Shown: positions 18,686-28,347, counted from the stretch's first letter. The stretch: 64,000 bases of DNA from Lysobacteraceae bacterium (GCA_004143945.1 SEHB01000004.1:124001-188000), one strand, 5' to 3'. Numbers and translations are program-made. Notes: generated from the sequence alone by a model not told the origin.

Positions 18686-19049
18686 AGCCCGGGAGGTATT
18701 CCTGGATCACGCGCGTGAGTTCGGCGTCGTCGATCGGCTTGGTCACGTAGGCCTTGGCGCCCTGGCGCATGCCCCAGACGCGGTCGGTGTCCTGGTCCTT
18801 GGTCGTGACGAGCACGATCGGGATGTGGCTCGTCTTGGGATCCTTCGAGATCGTGCGCGTGGCCTGGAACCCGTTGAGGTTCGGCATCACGACGTCCATG
18901 AGGATCAGGTCCGGCAGCTCGCGCTTGGCCGCCTCGACGCCGGCGGCGCCGTCTTCGGCGGTCACGACCTGGTGGCCGAGCTTCTCGACGGTTCGCTTCA
19001 TGCCGACCAGCTGCGACGGCGAATCGTCGACGATCAGTACCTTGGACAT
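18684..19049 (-). CDS. pilH: twitching-motility response regulator PilH
   Basis: 121 residues, a stand-alone CheY-like receiver domain with no output domain. The acidic pair Asp8-Asp9 is in LIVDDS, the phosphoacceptor Asp52 in LILMDVVMPNLNGFQATR, and the switch Lys104 in YVTKP. The VTTKDQDTDRVWGMRQGAK stretch is characteristic of PilH, the Chp/Pil chemosensory regulator that acts as a phosphate sink or controls pilus retraction in the cytoplasm. The pilG, pilI and pilJ genes that often follow are not here. Its neighbour acuI lies 67 nt downstream on the same strand but belongs to another unit. Confidence 0.9.
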   Translation of the reverse strand: MSKVLIVDDSPSQLVGMKRTVEKLGHQVVTAEDGAAGVEAAKRELPDLILMDVVMPNLNGFQATRTISKDPKTSHIPIVLVTTKDQDTDRVWGMRQGAKAYVTKPIDDAELTRVIQEYLPG

Positions 19050-19116
19050 GGTGTTCGTTTCCCCCTGTAGGAAGGGCGCATTCTAGTCTCGGAGGCGGCG
19101 CGTCGGCCAGCCTCGC

Positions 19117-20121
19117 TCAGGCCACCCGGACCACGGTGCGGCCGTGCGATTGCCCGGCCAGCATGGTATCGAAAACCGCGGGCAGGTCGGCCAGTCCCGT
19201 TTCACGATTCGCGATGTCCGCAAGGTGGGCCGGCTTCCAGTCGCCCGCCAGTCGTTCCCAGACCTGGTCGCGGATCGTGCGCGCGCTGCCGGCGGAGGCA
19301 ACCCCGAGCAGGCTCACGCCGCGGATGATGAACGGCATCACCGTGGTCGCCAGCGCGGGCGAGGCCGCGAGGCCGCAGCTCGCGATGTTTCCGTACGGAC
19401 GGATCACGCGCGTGAGTCCGGCCAGCATGTCGCCGCCGACGTTGTCGATCGCGCCGGCCCAGCGCGCGTTCTCGAGCGGCCGCTGGCCCCAGTGCAGGCC
19501 TTCGCGCGCGATGCACTGCTTCGCGCCGAGGCCGATCAGCCAGTCGAACTGGTCGACCTTGCCGGTGATCGCGTGCGCTTCGAAACCCGCGCGCGTGAGG
19601 ATGTCGATCGCGAGCGACCCGACGCCGCCGGTCGCGCCGGTCACGACGATCGGTCCCATCTCCGGCGTCTGTCCGTTGCGCTCCATCTGCAGCAGCGACA
19701 ACGCGGCGGTGTAACCGGCGGTGCCGAGCGCCATCGACTCGCGCAGCGTCAGCCCCGCGGGCAGAGGGATCGTCCACTTCGATTCGAGCCTCGCGTATTC
19801 GGCGTAGCCGCCGTCACGCGTCTCCGACAACCCGCAGCCCGTGCAGAGCACCTGGTCGCCTTCGCGGAACGCGGGATCGGCCGACGCCGCGACGTAACCG
19901 GCTGCGTCGATGCCGCCGTTGAGCGGGAAGAAACGCAGGATCTTGCCGCTGCCGGTGCCCGCGAGCGCATCCTTGTAGTTGACCGACGAGTACGCGACCT
20001 TGACCAGCACGTCACCGGGCGACAGCTCGCCCGTGCGCATCGATTCGACGCCCGCACGATGGCCGTCCGCATCATTGTGGATGCGAAACGCGGAGAAGCG
20101 CATGTCGTCGCCGATGCTCAT
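19117..20121 (-). CDS. acuI: MDR-family quinone oxidoreductase / acrylyl-CoA reductase (AcuI/YhdH)
   Basis: 334 residues of the medium-chain dehydrogenase family, YhdH/AcuI subgroup. It uses NADPH to reduce acryloyl-CoA to propionyl-CoA or similar enones. Family marks: VAYSSVNYKDALAGTGSGKI, FFPLNGGIDAAGYV, the nucleotide-binding VVTGATGGVGSLAIDIL, and GAIDNVGGDMLAGL. The zinc-binding residues of alcohol dehydrogenases are absent, as usual for this group. ATG 20121 (MSIGDDMRF) is used; ATG 20103 is an in-frame alternative. It sits 32 nt after lpdA and is likely the last gene of the sucAB-lpd transcript. A link to 2-oxoglutarate dehydrogenase function is not established. Confidence 0.88.
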   Translation of the reverse strand: MSIGDDMRFSAFRIHNDADGHRAGVESMRTGELSPGDVLVKVAYSSVNYKDALAGTGSGKILRFFPLNGGIDAAGYVAASADPAFREGDQVLCTGCGLSETRDGGYAEYARLESKWTIPLPAGLTLRESMALGTAGYTAALSLLQMERNGQTPEMGPIVVTGATGGVGSLAIDILTRAGFEAHAITGKVDQFDWLIGLGAKQCIAREGLHWGQRPLENARWAGAIDNVGGDMLAGLTRVIRPYGNIASCGLAASPALATTVMPFIIRGVSLLGVASAGSARTIRDQVWERLAGDWKPAHLADIANRETGLADLPAVFDTMLAGQSHGRTVVRVA

Positions 20122-20153
20122 CGCTGGATTCCGGATTGCGCGCGGACGCGCGA

Positions 20154-21575
20154 TCAGTTGGGCTTGTGGATCGCGCGCTTGTCGACCGCCATCGCGGCGT
20201 CGTGCACGGCTTCGGAGAGGCTCGGGTGCGCATGGCAGATGCGCGCGAGGTCTTCGGCCGAGCCCTTGAACTCCATTGCGAGCACGCCTTCGTGCACGAG
20301 TTCGGACACGTTCGCGCCGACCAGGTGCATGCCGAGCACGCGATCGGTTTCGGCATGCGCGAGCACCTTCACGAAACCCGCGGGTTCGGCCATCGCGACC
20401 GCGCGGCCGACGGCCGCGAACGGGAAGCTGCCGGCCTTGTACGGCACGCCGTCGGCCTTGAGCTGTTCCTCGGTCTTGCCGACCCATGCGATCTCGGGCT
20501 CGGTGTAGATGACCCACGGGATCGTGTCGTAGTTCACGTGGCCGGGCAGGCCTGCGATCAGCTCGGCGACCGCGATGCCTTCCTCGAAGCCCTTGTGCGC
20601 GAGCATCGGGCCGCGCACGCAATCGCCGACCGCCCATACGCCGTCGACGCCCGTGTGGCAGTGCGCGTCGACTTCGATCATGCCGCGCGCATCGAACCTG
20701 ACGCCCGTGCCTTCGGCGAGCAGGCCCTTGGTCGCCGCACGGCGACCGACCGCGACCAGCAGCTTGTCGACGACGAGGGTCTGCTCGCCCTTGTCGTCGC
20801 TGTAGGTGACCCTGACGCCGTCCTTGCCGACTTCGGTCTTCGACACCTTCGCGCCGAGCCGGATGTCGAGGCCCTGCTTCTTGAACTCGCGCGCGGCGAC
20901 CTTGGCGACTTCGGCATCGGCCGCAGCGAGGAAGTTCGGCAGCGCTTCGAGCACGGTGACCTCGGCGCCGAGCCGCTTCCAGACGCTGCCGAGCTCGAGC
21001 CCGATCACGCCGGCGCCGATCACGCCGAGGCGCTTGGGCACCGCCGTGAGGTCGAGCGCGCCGACGTTGTCGATGATGTGCTCGCCGAACTTCGCGAACG
21101 GGAGTTCGATCGAGTCGGAACCCGCGGCGAGGATCACGTTGGTGGCCTTGAGTTCCACCCCGGCGCCGTCGTGTTGCCTGACCTTGACGACGTTGCCCGC
21201 GTGCAGCACGCCGAACCCGTGGTACGGCGTGATCTTGTTCGCCTTGAACAGCGCCGCGATGCCGCCGGTGAACTGCTTCACGATCGCGTCCTTGCGGCCG
21301 ATCATCTTCGCGACGTCGATCTTCGCATCCTTGAAGCTGATGCCGTGCTGGTCGAACAGGTGGCCCATGTTCCAGTACTGGCGCGAGGAATCGAGCAGCG
21401 CCTTCGACGGAATGCAGCCGACGCGCAGGCAGGTGCCGCCGAGCGCGGGCTTGCCGTCCTTGCCCAGCGCCGCATCGATGCACGCGACCTTCATGCCGAG
21501 CTGGGCCGCACGGATCGCGGCGTGGTATCCGGCCGGGCCGGCGCCGATGACGATGACGTCGAATTGTTCGCTCAT
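20154..21575 (-). CDS. lpdA: dihydrolipoyl dehydrogenase (E3)
   Basis: 473 residues. It is a flavoprotein that reoxidises dihydrolipoyl groups of the E2 subunit with NAD+. The FAD-binding motif is VIGAGPAGYHAAIRAA (residues 10-25). The redox disulfide Cys49/Cys54 is in GGTCLRVGCIPSKALL. The NAD motif is GVIGAGVIGLELGSVW, and the C-terminal His-Glu pair is in CHAHPSLSEAVHD. The gene lies directly after sucA-sucB, so it serves the 2-oxoglutarate complex and perhaps others. A 121-nt gap before it carries a long inverted repeat. Confidence 0.97.
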   Translation of the reverse strand: MSEQFDVIVIGAGPAGYHAAIRAAQLGMKVACIDAALGKDGKPALGGTCLRVGCIPSKALLDSSRQYWNMGHLFDQHGISFKDAKIDVAKMIGRKDAIVKQFTGGIAALFKANKITPYHGFGVLHAGNVVKVRQHDGAGVELKATNVILAAGSDSIELPFAKFGEHIIDNVGALDLTAVPKRLGVIGAGVIGLELGSVWKRLGAEVTVLEALPNFLAAADAEVAKVAAREFKKQGLDIRLGAKVSKTEVGKDGVRVTYSDDKGEQTLVVDKLLVAVGRRAATKGLLAEGTGVRFDARGMIEVDAHCHTGVDGVWAVGDCVRGPMLAHKGFEEGIAVAELIAGLPGHVNYDTIPWVIYTEPEIAWVGKTEEQLKADGVPYKAGSFPFAAVGRAVAMAEPAGFVKVLAHAETDRVLGMHLVGANVSELVHEGVLAMEFKGSAEDLARICHAHPSLSEAVHDAAMAVDKRAIHKPN

Positions 21576-21590
21576 TTCATTCGCTCGTTC

Positions 21591-21682
21591 GGGAATGGGG
21601 AATGGGGAAGGGGAATGGTCGGAGCGGGGAACCGATAGCCTCGTGGCTGTCGCGATTCCCCATTCCCCATTCTCCGTTCCCG
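21591..21682. repeat. GGGAATGGGG inverted repeat between sucB and lpdA
   Basis: GAATGGGGAATGGGG (21593-21607) pairs perfectly with CCCCATTCCCCATTC (21658-21672), a 15-bp stem with a 50-nt spacer. Further imperfect copies flank it (GGGGAATGG, CCGTTCCCGGG). It has the same G-rich, GGGATTC/GGGAATG composition as the elements at 52162 and 59857. It lies inside the sucAB-lpd operon, where it could modulate the sucB/lpd ratio. Confidence 0.75.
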
Positions 21683-21696
21683 GGTGCTGCCCGGCC

Positions 21697-22932
21697 TTAC
21701 AGGCCGAGCAGCATCCTCTGCGGATTCTCGAGCTGGTTCTTGATGTCGACGAGGAACAGCACCGCGTCCTTGCCGTCGATGATGCGGTGGTCGTAGCTGA
21801 TCGCGACGTACATCATCGGCGCGGCGACGACCTGGCCGTTTTCGACGATCGCGCGTTCCTTGATCGTGTGCATGCCGAGGATCGCGCTCTGCGGCGGATT
21901 CACGATCGGGGTCGAGAACAGCGAACCGAAGGTGCCGCCGTTGGTGATCGTGAAGGTGCCGCCGGTGAGGTCGTCGAGCGTGAGGCCGCCTTCGCGCGCC
22001 TTCTTCGCGTAGCCCGCGATCGCCTTCTCGATGTCGCCGAAGCCCATGTCCTGCGCGTCGCGCAGCACCGGCGTGACGAGACCCTTGTCGGTCGACACCG
22101 CGATCGAGATGTCCTGGTAGCCGTGGTAGATCACGTCGTTGCCGTCGACCGACGCATTCACGATCGGGTGGCGCTTGAGCGCCTCGCACGCGGCCTTCAC
22201 GAAGAAGCTCATGTAGCCGAGCTTGATGCCATTGGCCTTTTCGAATTGCTCGCCGAGCTCCTTGCGCATCGCGGCGACCTTCGCGAGGTTGATCTCGTTG
22301 AACGAGGTCAGCATCGCGATCGAGTTCTTGGAGAACATCAGGCGCTCGGCGATCTTCGCGCGCATGCGCGTCATCGGGACGCGTTCTTCAGCGCGCGAGC
22401 CGGCAGGAGCGGGGCTGGGGGCAGAGGGCTGGGGACTGGCCGGCTTGCTGCCGCCGTCACGCATGAAATTGACGAGGTCTTCCTTGGTCACGCGACCGTC
22501 GCGGCCGCTGCCGGCGACCTGCGACGCATCGATGCCGTGCTGGGTCGCCACGCGCTGGCCCGCAGGCGAGAGGTCGGCGTTGGCGCTGCCCGCGGCCGGA
22601 GCGGCTGCCGGCGCGGCAGCGGGCTTTGCGGCGGGAGCTGCCGCAGCGGCAGGCTCGTCAGCCTTCGCGGCCGGGGCGGGCGCCGCCGCGGCGCCGCCTT
22701 CCTCGAGGATCGCGAGCAACTGCTGGCTCGTCACGGTCGCGCCCGTCTCGAACTTGATCTCCTTGAGCACGCCATCGGCCGGCGCCGGCACTTCGAGCAC
22801 GACCTTGTCGGTCTCGAGGTCGACGAGGTTCTCGTCGCGCTTGACCGCATCACCGGGCTTCTTGTGCCAGGTCGCGATGGTCGCGTCGGAAACCGATTCG
22901 GGCAGCACGGGGACTTTGACTTCGATGGACAT
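21697..22932 (-). CDS. sucB: dihydrolipoyllysine-residue succinyltransferase (E2 of 2-oxoglutarate dehydrogenase)
   Basis: 411 residues. The lipoyl domain (residues 1-77) carries the lipoylated Lys43 in [16 protein letters not shown]. An Ala/Pro-rich linker follows, then the E3-binding domain ([21 protein letters not shown] to LVNFM, about residues 125-160), a second Pro/Ser-rich linker, and the catalytic acyltransferase domain ending with the active-site [10 protein letters not shown]. It transfers the succinyl group to CoA in the TCA cycle. The start is [14 protein letters not shown] (22932); an in-frame ATG at 22950 would add MTKART. The second linker DNA resembles intergenic repeat sequence (see findings). 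Confidence 0.97.
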   Translation of the reverse strand: MSIEVKVPVLPESVSDATIATWHKKPGDAVKRDENLVDLETDKVVLEVPAPADGVLKEIKFETGATVTSQQLLAILEEGGAAAAPAPAAKADEPAAAAAPAAKPAAAPAAAPAAGSANADLSPAGQRVATQHGIDASQVAGSGRDGRVTKEDLVNFMRDGGSKPASPQPSAPSPAPAGSRAEERVPMTRMRAKIAERLMFSKNSIAMLTSFNEINLAKVAAMRKELGEQFEKANGIKLGYMSFFVKAACEALKRHPIVNASVDGNDVIYHGYQDISIAVSTDKGLVTPVLRDAQDMGFGDIEKAIAGYAKKAREGGLTLDDLTGGTFTITNGGTFGSLFSTPIVNPPQSAILGMHTIKERAIVENGQVVAAPMMYVAISYDHRIIDGKDAVLFLVDIKNQLENPQRMLLGL

Positions 22933-23015
22933 GGTTCTGGCCTTGGTCATGCGATCATCCCCGATCGCGGAAATCTGGGAAGCGGCCATCCGTGGCCGCA
23001 CTGTTCGATGGAGGA

Positions 23016-25910
23016 TTATTCCGCGATGTCGTCCGAGCCGGCGGGCGCGACCAGCGCCTGCTCGAGCAGGGCCGACTGCTCGGCGACGTGCGTCGAAAAA
23101 TGCCCGGCGGCCGGCGCCGGAGAACGCGAGCGTCCGGCGTAGAGCAGGCGTTGATTCGGCGCGAGCACCGCGTTGAGGTGGTGCTGGATCTGGTACCACG
23201 CACCCTGGTTCATCGGCTCTTCCTGGCACCAGACCACGTCCTGCGCGGCCGGGTAGCGCGCGAGCTCGCCGGCGACTTCCGTGCGCGGGAACGGATAGAG
23301 CTGCTCGACGCGCAGGATCGCGACGTCGTCGATGCCGCGCTTGGCCGCATCCTCGACCAGGTCGTAATAGACCTTGCCCGAGCACAGCACGACGCGGCGG
23401 ACCTTGGCGCCCTTTTTCGCGCTGCTGTCCGGGATCGCGAGCTGGAAACCGCCCGACGCGAGTTCGTCCAGCGTCGAGACCGCGAGCTTGTGGCGCAGCA
23501 GCGACTTCGGCGTCATCACGATCAGCGGCTTGCGGCAATCGCGAAGCATCTGGCGACGCAGCAGGTGGAACATCTGCGCCGGCGTGGTCGGCACGCAGAC
23601 CTGCATGTTGTCGAGCGCGCACAGTTGCAGGTAGCGCTCGAGTCGGGCCGAGGAATGCTCGGGCCCCTGGCCTTCGTAGCCGTGCGGCAGCAGCAGCACG
23701 AGGCCCGAAAGACGGTCCCATTTCGCCTCGCCCGAGGACATGAACTGGTCGACCACGACCTGCGCGCCGTTCGCGAAATCGCCGAACTGCGCTTCCCACA
23801 GCACGAGCGTGTTCGGCTCGGCCGTGGAGTAGCCGTATTCGAACGCCATCACGGCTTCCTCGCTGAGCAGCGAGTCGATGATCGTGACGATCGCGCCGTC
23901 GCGCACGCGTCGCAGCGGCAGGTATTCACCGCCACTGTGCTGGTCGTGCAGCACCGCGTGGCGATGGAAGAACGTGCCGCGGCCCGAATCCTGGCCGACG
24001 AGGCGCAGGTCGTTGCCGTCGGCGATCAGCGAGGCATAGGCGAGGTTCTCGGCGGCGCCCCAGTCCAGCGGCTGCGCGCCCGCGGCCATCTTCGCGCGGT
24101 CTTCGTAGATCTTCGCGACGCGCGGATGCAGGCCGAGTCCCTGCGGGATCTCGAGGATCTTCGCGTTGAGTTCGGCCAGGCGCGGCTTCGGCACCGACGT
24201 GTCGACCGGCTGCGACAGCTTCGCCCCGATGTGGCTGCGCCAGTCGACCGCGAATTCGTCCTCGAAGTCCGGATCGAGCTCGGCGATCGGCGTGCCGGCC
24301 TCGAGCTTCGCGCGATAGCGTTCGACCAGCGCGGCGGCATCGCCATCGGCGATGACGCCGGCGGCGACGAGCTTCTGCGCGTACAGCTCGCGCGCCGGCG
24401 GGCGCGCGCGGATCACCTGGTACATCAGCGGCTGCGTCGCGGCCGGCTCATCCGCTTCGTTGTGGCCGTGGCGGCGGTAGCAGACGAGGTCGATCACGAC
24501 GTCGCGCTTGAACTTCTGGCGGAAGTCGAACGCGAGCCGCGCGACGAAGATCACCGCGTCGGGATCATCGCCGTTGACGTGGAACACCGGCGCATTGACC
24601 ATCTTCGCGACGTCGGTGCAGTACAGCGTGGAGCGCGCGTCGTTCGGGTTGGAGGTCGTGAATCCGACCTGGTTGTTGACGACGACATGGATCGAGCCGC
24701 CGACGCGGAAACCGCGCGCCTGCGACATGTTGAGCAGCTCCATGTTGACGCCCTGGCCCGCGAACGCGGCGTCGCCGTGGATCAGCACCGGCACCACCTG
24801 CCCGTGCGCGCTGTCGCGCCGGTGGGTCTGGCGCGCGCGCACCGATCCGCACACGACCGGGTTGACGATCTCGAGGTGCGAGGGATTGAACGCGAGCGCG
24901 AGATGCACGGTGCGCCCGGGCGTCTTGACGTCGGCCGAGAAACCCATGTGGTACTTCACGTCGCCCGAATGCGCGGGATCGTCCGGGTGGTCGAACTTGC
25001 CGTCGAACTCCTCGAACAGCTTCTGCGGCGACTTGCCGAGCACGTTGACGAGCACGTTGAGGCGCCCGCGGTGCGCCATGCCGATGACCATGTCCTTCAT
25101 GCCGTCGGCGCCGCCGCGGCGGATCAGCTCGTCGAGCAGCGGGATCAGGCTGTCGCCGCCTTCGAGCGAGAAGCGCTTCTGGCCGACGTACTTGGTGTGC
25201 AGGTAGCGCTCGAGCCCATCGGCCTGCACGAGCTTCTCGAGCACGCGCCTGCGCTCGTCGGCCGACAGCGCGTACTCGCCGCCCGCGCGTTCGAGCTGTT
25301 CGTGCACCCACTGGCGCTGCTCGACGTCCGAGATGTGCATGAACTCCGCACCGATGCTGCCGGTGTAGGTCGCCTTGAGGCGCTCGACGAGCTCGCGCAG
25401 GCGCAGGCGCCGAGGCCCGGCCAGCGAGCCGGTGCTGAATTCGCTGTCCAGATCGCTGTCGGCGAGACCGTGGAACGCGGGCTGCAGGTCGGGTGCGGAC
25501 GGGCGCGGCAACAGGCCGACCGCCGCGAGGTCCGCATCCGGATACGCGCGCAGCATGTCGAGCGGATCGAGCTCGGCGGCGAGGTGGCCGCGCGATCGGT
25601 AGGCGGTGACGAGCTTGAGCACGCCCGCCTGCTTGTGCGACAACACGTCGGCCTCGGCCGGCGTCGCCGACACCGGCGCGCGCGGGCGCTGCTTCTGCGC
25701 AGCTTCGATGCGCGCGATCACGGCGGAATGCGGTCGGTCCCCGGCCTCGCGTCCCTTCAGCCGGTCGAACCAGGCGCGCCAATCGGGAGAGACCGACGAC
25801 GGATCGGCGAGGTACTGCTCGTAGAGACCCTCGATGAAGGCCGCGTTGCCCGCGGCGAACGGCGAGGAGGACTGGAACTGCTGGAGGAGGCTGGGCTCGT
25901 TGGCGCTCAC
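23016..25910 (-). CDS. sucA: 2-oxoglutarate dehydrogenase E1 component
   Basis: About 964 residues from a GTG at 25910 ([17 protein letters not shown]). It is the thiamine-diphosphate-dependent E1 that decarboxylates 2-oxoglutarate and succinylates E2 lipoate. The N-terminal segment [22 protein letters not shown] is the E2-contact region. Active-site and family motifs are [47 protein letters not shown] and [19 protein letters not shown]. No good Shine-Dalgarno lies before the GTG, but no ATG is available in frame near the conserved start. sucB follows after 83 nt. A strong -10 and a terminator-like hairpin precede it. Confidence 0.96.
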   Translation of the reverse strand: MSANEPSLLQQFQSSSPFAAGNAAFIEGLYEQYLADPSSVSPDWRAWFDRLKGREAGDRPHSAVIARIEAAQKQRPRAPVSATPAEADVLSHKQAGVLKLVTAYRSRGHLAAELDPLDMLRAYPDADLAAVGLLPRPSAPDLQPAFHGLADSDLDSEFSTGSLAGPRRLRLRELVERLKATYTGSIGAEFMHISDVEQRQWVHEQLERAGGEYALSADERRRVLEKLVQADGLERYLHTKYVGQKRFSLEGGDSLIPLLDELIRRGGADGMKDMVIGMAHRGRLNVLVNVLGKSPQKLFEEFDGKFDHPDDPAHSGDVKYHMGFSADVKTPGRTVHLALAFNPSHLEIVNPVVCGSVRARQTHRRDSAHGQVVPVLIHGDAAFAGQGVNMELLNMSQARGFRVGGSIHVVVNNQVGFTTSNPNDARSTLYCTDVAKMVNAPVFHVNGDDPDAVIFVARLAFDFRQKFKRDVVIDLVCYRRHGHNEADEPAATQPLMYQVIRARPPARELYAQKLVAAGVIADGDAAALVERYRAKLEAGTPIAELDPDFEDEFAVDWRSHIGAKLSQPVDTSVPKPRLAELNAKILEIPQGLGLHPRVAKIYEDRAKMAAGAQPLDWGAAENLAYASLIADGNDLRLVGQDSGRGTFFHRHAVLHDQHSGGEYLPLRRVRDGAIVTIIDSLLSEEAVMAFEYGYSTAEPNTLVLWEAQFGDFANGAQVVVDQFMSSGEAKWDRLSGLVLLLPHGYEGQGPEHSSARLERYLQLCALDNMQVCVPTTPAQMFHLLRRQMLRDCRKPLIVMTPKSLLRHKLAVSTLDELASGGFQLAIPDSSAKKGAKVRRVVLCSGKVYYDLVEDAAKRGIDDVAILRVEQLYPFPRTEVAGELARYPAAQDVVWCQEEPMNQGAWYQIQHHLNAVLAPNQRLLYAGRSRSPAPAAGHFSTHVAEQSALLEQALVAPAGSDDIAE

Positions 25911-25921
25911 GCTGACACCGT

Positions 25922-25957
25922 GCAGACGAAAAGGGCGCGGCAGACGAAAAGGGCGCG
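25922..25957 (-). repeat. tandem 18-bp direct repeat in the sucA leader
   Basis: Two exact copies of GCAGACGAAAAGGGCGCG (plus-strand reading) at 25922-25939 and 25940-25957. In the sucA transcript each unit reads CGCGCCCUUUUCGUCUGC, so each provides a CGCGCCC arm plus a U-run. Confidence 0.9.
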
Positions 25958-25970
25958 CCACCGCGCGCCC
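25947..25970 (-). terminator. terminator-like hairpin in sucA leader (possible attenuator)
   Basis: On the minus strand, GGGCGCGC-GGTG-GCGCGCCC followed at once by TTTT: an 8-bp perfect stem, 4-nt loop and short U-run, about 37 nt before the GTG start and about 40 nt after the likely transcription start. The downstream repeat copy offers a competing CGCGCCC arm. It may attenuate sucA expression; this is inference from structure. Confidence 0.55.
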
Positions 25971-26016
25971 CGGAAGCTTTCGCGATGTCCGCTGCCGCGG
26001 TACGCGTAGCCTCGGA

Positions 26017-26022
26017 ATTATA
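26017..26022 (-). promoter_or_regulatory. -10 element of the sucAB-lpd operon
   Basis: A perfect TATAAT on the minus strand (GGCTATAATTCC). At 17 bp upstream the -35 region has only a poor match. The leader from here to the sucA start is about 100 nt and contains the hairpin and repeat above. Confidence 0.55.
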
Positions 26023-26141
26023 GCCGCTCGCGCACGCTTTTGTTGCGCTGCGTCCAAGGCCTCGGGCTTCGCGGGAGCGTATCCGTTCGAACTGGGGCCG
26101 GTCGCCGTGATGGCAAGGCTCGCCGCGGCGCGCCCCTGCAC

Positions 26142-27116
26142 TCACAGATGGCTGAACTGGCGCAGCTCCTCGCTCGGAACCGCGCGTTCCCACATCTGCT
26201 CGAACAGCGAGAGCAACTGGCCGTGCCGGCCTGGCGCGTGGGTCGATCCCTCGCATTCGTGCCGGCTCGCGAGCGGCCGATACAGGTACGCAAGCCGATC
26301 GGTCACGAGGAATGCAGCGGCATACTGCAGGTCCTGCTCCTCCACCGGCGTGCGCACTTCGATGATGCTCGGCAGGCGCTGCACGAGCGCGATCAGGCGG
26401 TTGCCATCGGCGACGGCCTTGCGCGGATCCTGCAGCAGGATCCGCACGCGCGCATGGCGGCCCGACAACGCGACCTGCTTGATCTGCGCGAGCACGTCGG
26501 GCGCGTCGAGCAGGCCGGGATCGAGGTCGCGCGTGAACAACGCGACATCGTGGCGCGCATCGGCGAGCAGGTCGACCAGCGCGGCGCGGCCGCCGAGCCG
26601 ATCCTGCACCGCGATCGCGCGTGCTTCGGGCCGCGGCGACAGCAGGCGCTCCGGTCGCTGCGCCGGCGGTTCCAGTTCGCAGCGCATGCCACGATGCGGG
26701 ATGCCGCACTCCATGAACTCCTCGCCGTCGACGCGGAAGCCGCACTGCTCGTAGAACCCGATCGCGTACGACTGCGCATTCAGCCTCACCTCGGGCAGGT
26801 GCAGCTGGCGCGCCTGTTCGAGCAACACGCGCATCAGCGCCACGCCGACGCCGCGTTCGCGCCATTCCGGCAGCACCGCGATGCGGCCGATCATCGCCTC
26901 CGGCGTCAGCCGGCCGGTGCCGATTGCGCGGCCCTCGGCGTCGCGTGCGAGCACGTGGTGCGAGCGTGCATCGAGATCGTCCCACTCCTCCTCGGGCGGG
27001 ATCCGTTGCTCGACGATGAAGACGCGCTCGCGTACCTCGCGCAGGTCGGCCTGGTCGGCGTCCCATGTGGCGGGCTCGACGCGGAAGTCGTCGGGAATCG
27101 CGGTCGCGGTCGTCAT
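26142..27116 (-). CDS. GNAT acetyltransferase (ElaA-like) fused to a C-terminal DUF7931-like domain
   Basis: 324 residues in two parts. Residues 1-150 are a GNAT fold: acceptor region REVRERVFIVEQRIPPEEEWDD (ElaA-like), acetyl-CoA loop IAVLPEWRERGVGVALMRVLL with R-x-x-G-x-G, and the closing NAQSYAIGFYEQCGFRVDGEEF. Residues about 165-324 form a second domain (LVDLLADARHDVALFTRDLDPGLLDAP, RHARVRILLQDPRKAV) that recalls a phospholipase-D-like or DUF7931 fold without visible HKD motifs. The substrate is unknown. Its ATG overlaps the roxA stop (ATGA), so the two are translationally coupled. The acetyltransferase call is firm; the second domain name is from memory and less sure. Confidence 0.8.
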   Translation of the reverse strand: MTTATAIPDDFRVEPATWDADQADLREVRERVFIVEQRIPPEEEWDDLDARSHHVLARDAEGRAIGTGRLTPEAMIGRIAVLPEWRERGVGVALMRVLLEQARQLHLPEVRLNAQSYAIGFYEQCGFRVDGEEFMECGIPHRGMRCELEPPAQRPERLLSPRPEARAIAVQDRLGGRAALVDLLADARHDVALFTRDLDPGLLDAPDVLAQIKQVALSGRHARVRILLQDPRKAVADGNRLIALVQRLPSIIEVRTPVEEQDLQYAAAFLVTDRLAYLYRPLASRHECEGSTHAPGRHGQLLSLFEQMWERAVPSEELRQFSHL

Positions 27117-28336
27117 CGTGGGTTCCTCGTGCGCAACAACACCAGGTGGCCGCGATCGAGCAGCGTGCGCAGCACCGCGCGATCGGTCGCGCTGGCCGCG
27201 GCCGCGAGCTCGAACTCGATGCGCGAGCACGCGGAGCGTGCGAACTGGATCGAGCAGTCGTGTGCCTCGCCTGCGACGAACAGCCGCGCGCCGCGACCCT
27301 CGCGCATCCAGGCGACGCGCGAGAACGGATTGCGGCGCACGCGGGCGCCGTCCGCGCGCGCACGCTCGAGCGCCGCGTCGCCGATCCGCCGCGGCGGCGG
27401 GGCGGCGACCTGCGCGCTGCGGTAACGCGTGATGAAGCGGCCGAACCAGGCGCGCAGCGACGCCATCGGGACGCCTTCGCCGTCGGCCGCGGCCAGCCGC
27501 AGCCAAGGCATCGCGCCTGCCACGCGCGTGATCGCCGCATCGTCGATCTCGCCGTCGCCGCGCGCGGGCGCGAGGTCGGGATCGGCATAGCGCGTGGACT
27601 CGGGCAGCGAATCGACGAGGTGGTCGATGAAGTCGCCGGCCATCTCGGCCTGCGAGGGCGCGCGCATGCCGAGCGAGAACGTCATGCACGCACCTTCCGC
27701 GACGCCGTGGTGCGGCAGGCCGGGCGGCAGGTACAGCATGTCGCCGGGCTCGAGCACCCAGTCGTGCGTCGGCGTGAAGCGGCGCAGGAGTTTCAGCTCG
27801 ACGTCGTCGCGGAATTCCTGCGGTGCCTGCGGATCCGTGCTGACCTGCCAGTGCCGGCGGCCGAGTCCCTGCAGCAGGAACACGTCGTACTGGTCGACGT
27901 GCGCGCCGACCGAGCCACCGTCCTCGGCGTAGCTGACCATCACGTCGTCGATGCGCCACGACGGAAGGAAGCCGAAGTGCGCGGGCAGGGCCGCGACGTC
28001 CGCGTCCCACTTGTCGACGTCCTGCACGAGCAGGGTCCAATGCGTCTTCGGCAGGCGCGCGAAGTCGTCCTCGGCGAATGGACCGTTGCGCACGCTCCAT
28101 CGGTCGCTGCGCGCATCGTGCGACACGATGCGCGCGAGCGCGAACTCCTCGCAGGCGAGCCCCGCGAGGTCGTCCGGCTGCAACGGCGGTTCGAATGCGG
28201 GGAAGGCCTGCCGCACCAGCAACGGGTGCTTCTGCCAGTAGGCGCGGAGGAACTGCGCGGGTGGCATCCCGAGCGGACGGTCGCCGATGGCGTGGACTTC
28301 GATCGGTGGCGGGTAGGTTCGCACCTGGGCAGGCAT
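27113..28336 (-). CDS. roxA: ribosomal protein L16 arginine hydroxylase (RoxA/YcfD-type cupin oxygenase)
   Basis: 407 residues of the JmjC/cupin 2-oxoglutarate oxygenase family. The Fe(II) site is His146-x-Asp148 (GAHVDQYDVFLLQ) plus a distal His at 209/210 (LPPGLPHHGVAEG). The N-terminal KHPLLVRQAFP and the DVMVSYAEDGGSVGAH stretch match YcfD. YcfD hydroxylates an Arg of L16 on the ribosome; the C-terminal half is the dimerisation and winged-helix region. It lies 11 nt after the DUF3060 gene and overlaps the GNAT fusion gene, forming a three-gene unit. The E. coli and xanthomonad enzymes are of this length. Confidence 0.88.
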   Translation of the reverse strand: MPAQVRTYPPPIEVHAIGDRPLGMPPAQFLRAYWQKHPLLVRQAFPAFEPPLQPDDLAGLACEEFALARIVSHDARSDRWSVRNGPFAEDDFARLPKTHWTLLVQDVDKWDADVAALPAHFGFLPSWRIDDVMVSYAEDGGSVGAHVDQYDVFLLQGLGRRHWQVSTDPQAPQEFRDDVELKLLRRFTPTHDWVLEPGDMLYLPPGLPHHGVAEGACMTFSLGMRAPSQAEMAGDFIDHLVDSLPESTRYADPDLAPARGDGEIDDAAITRVAGAMPWLRLAAADGEGVPMASLRAWFGRFITRYRSAQVAAPPPRRIGDAALERARADGARVRRNPFSRVAWMREGRGARLFVAGEAHDCSIQFARSACSRIEFELAAAASATDRAVLRTLLDRGHLVLLRTRNPR

Positions 28337-28347
28337 CGGCCGGGCAA

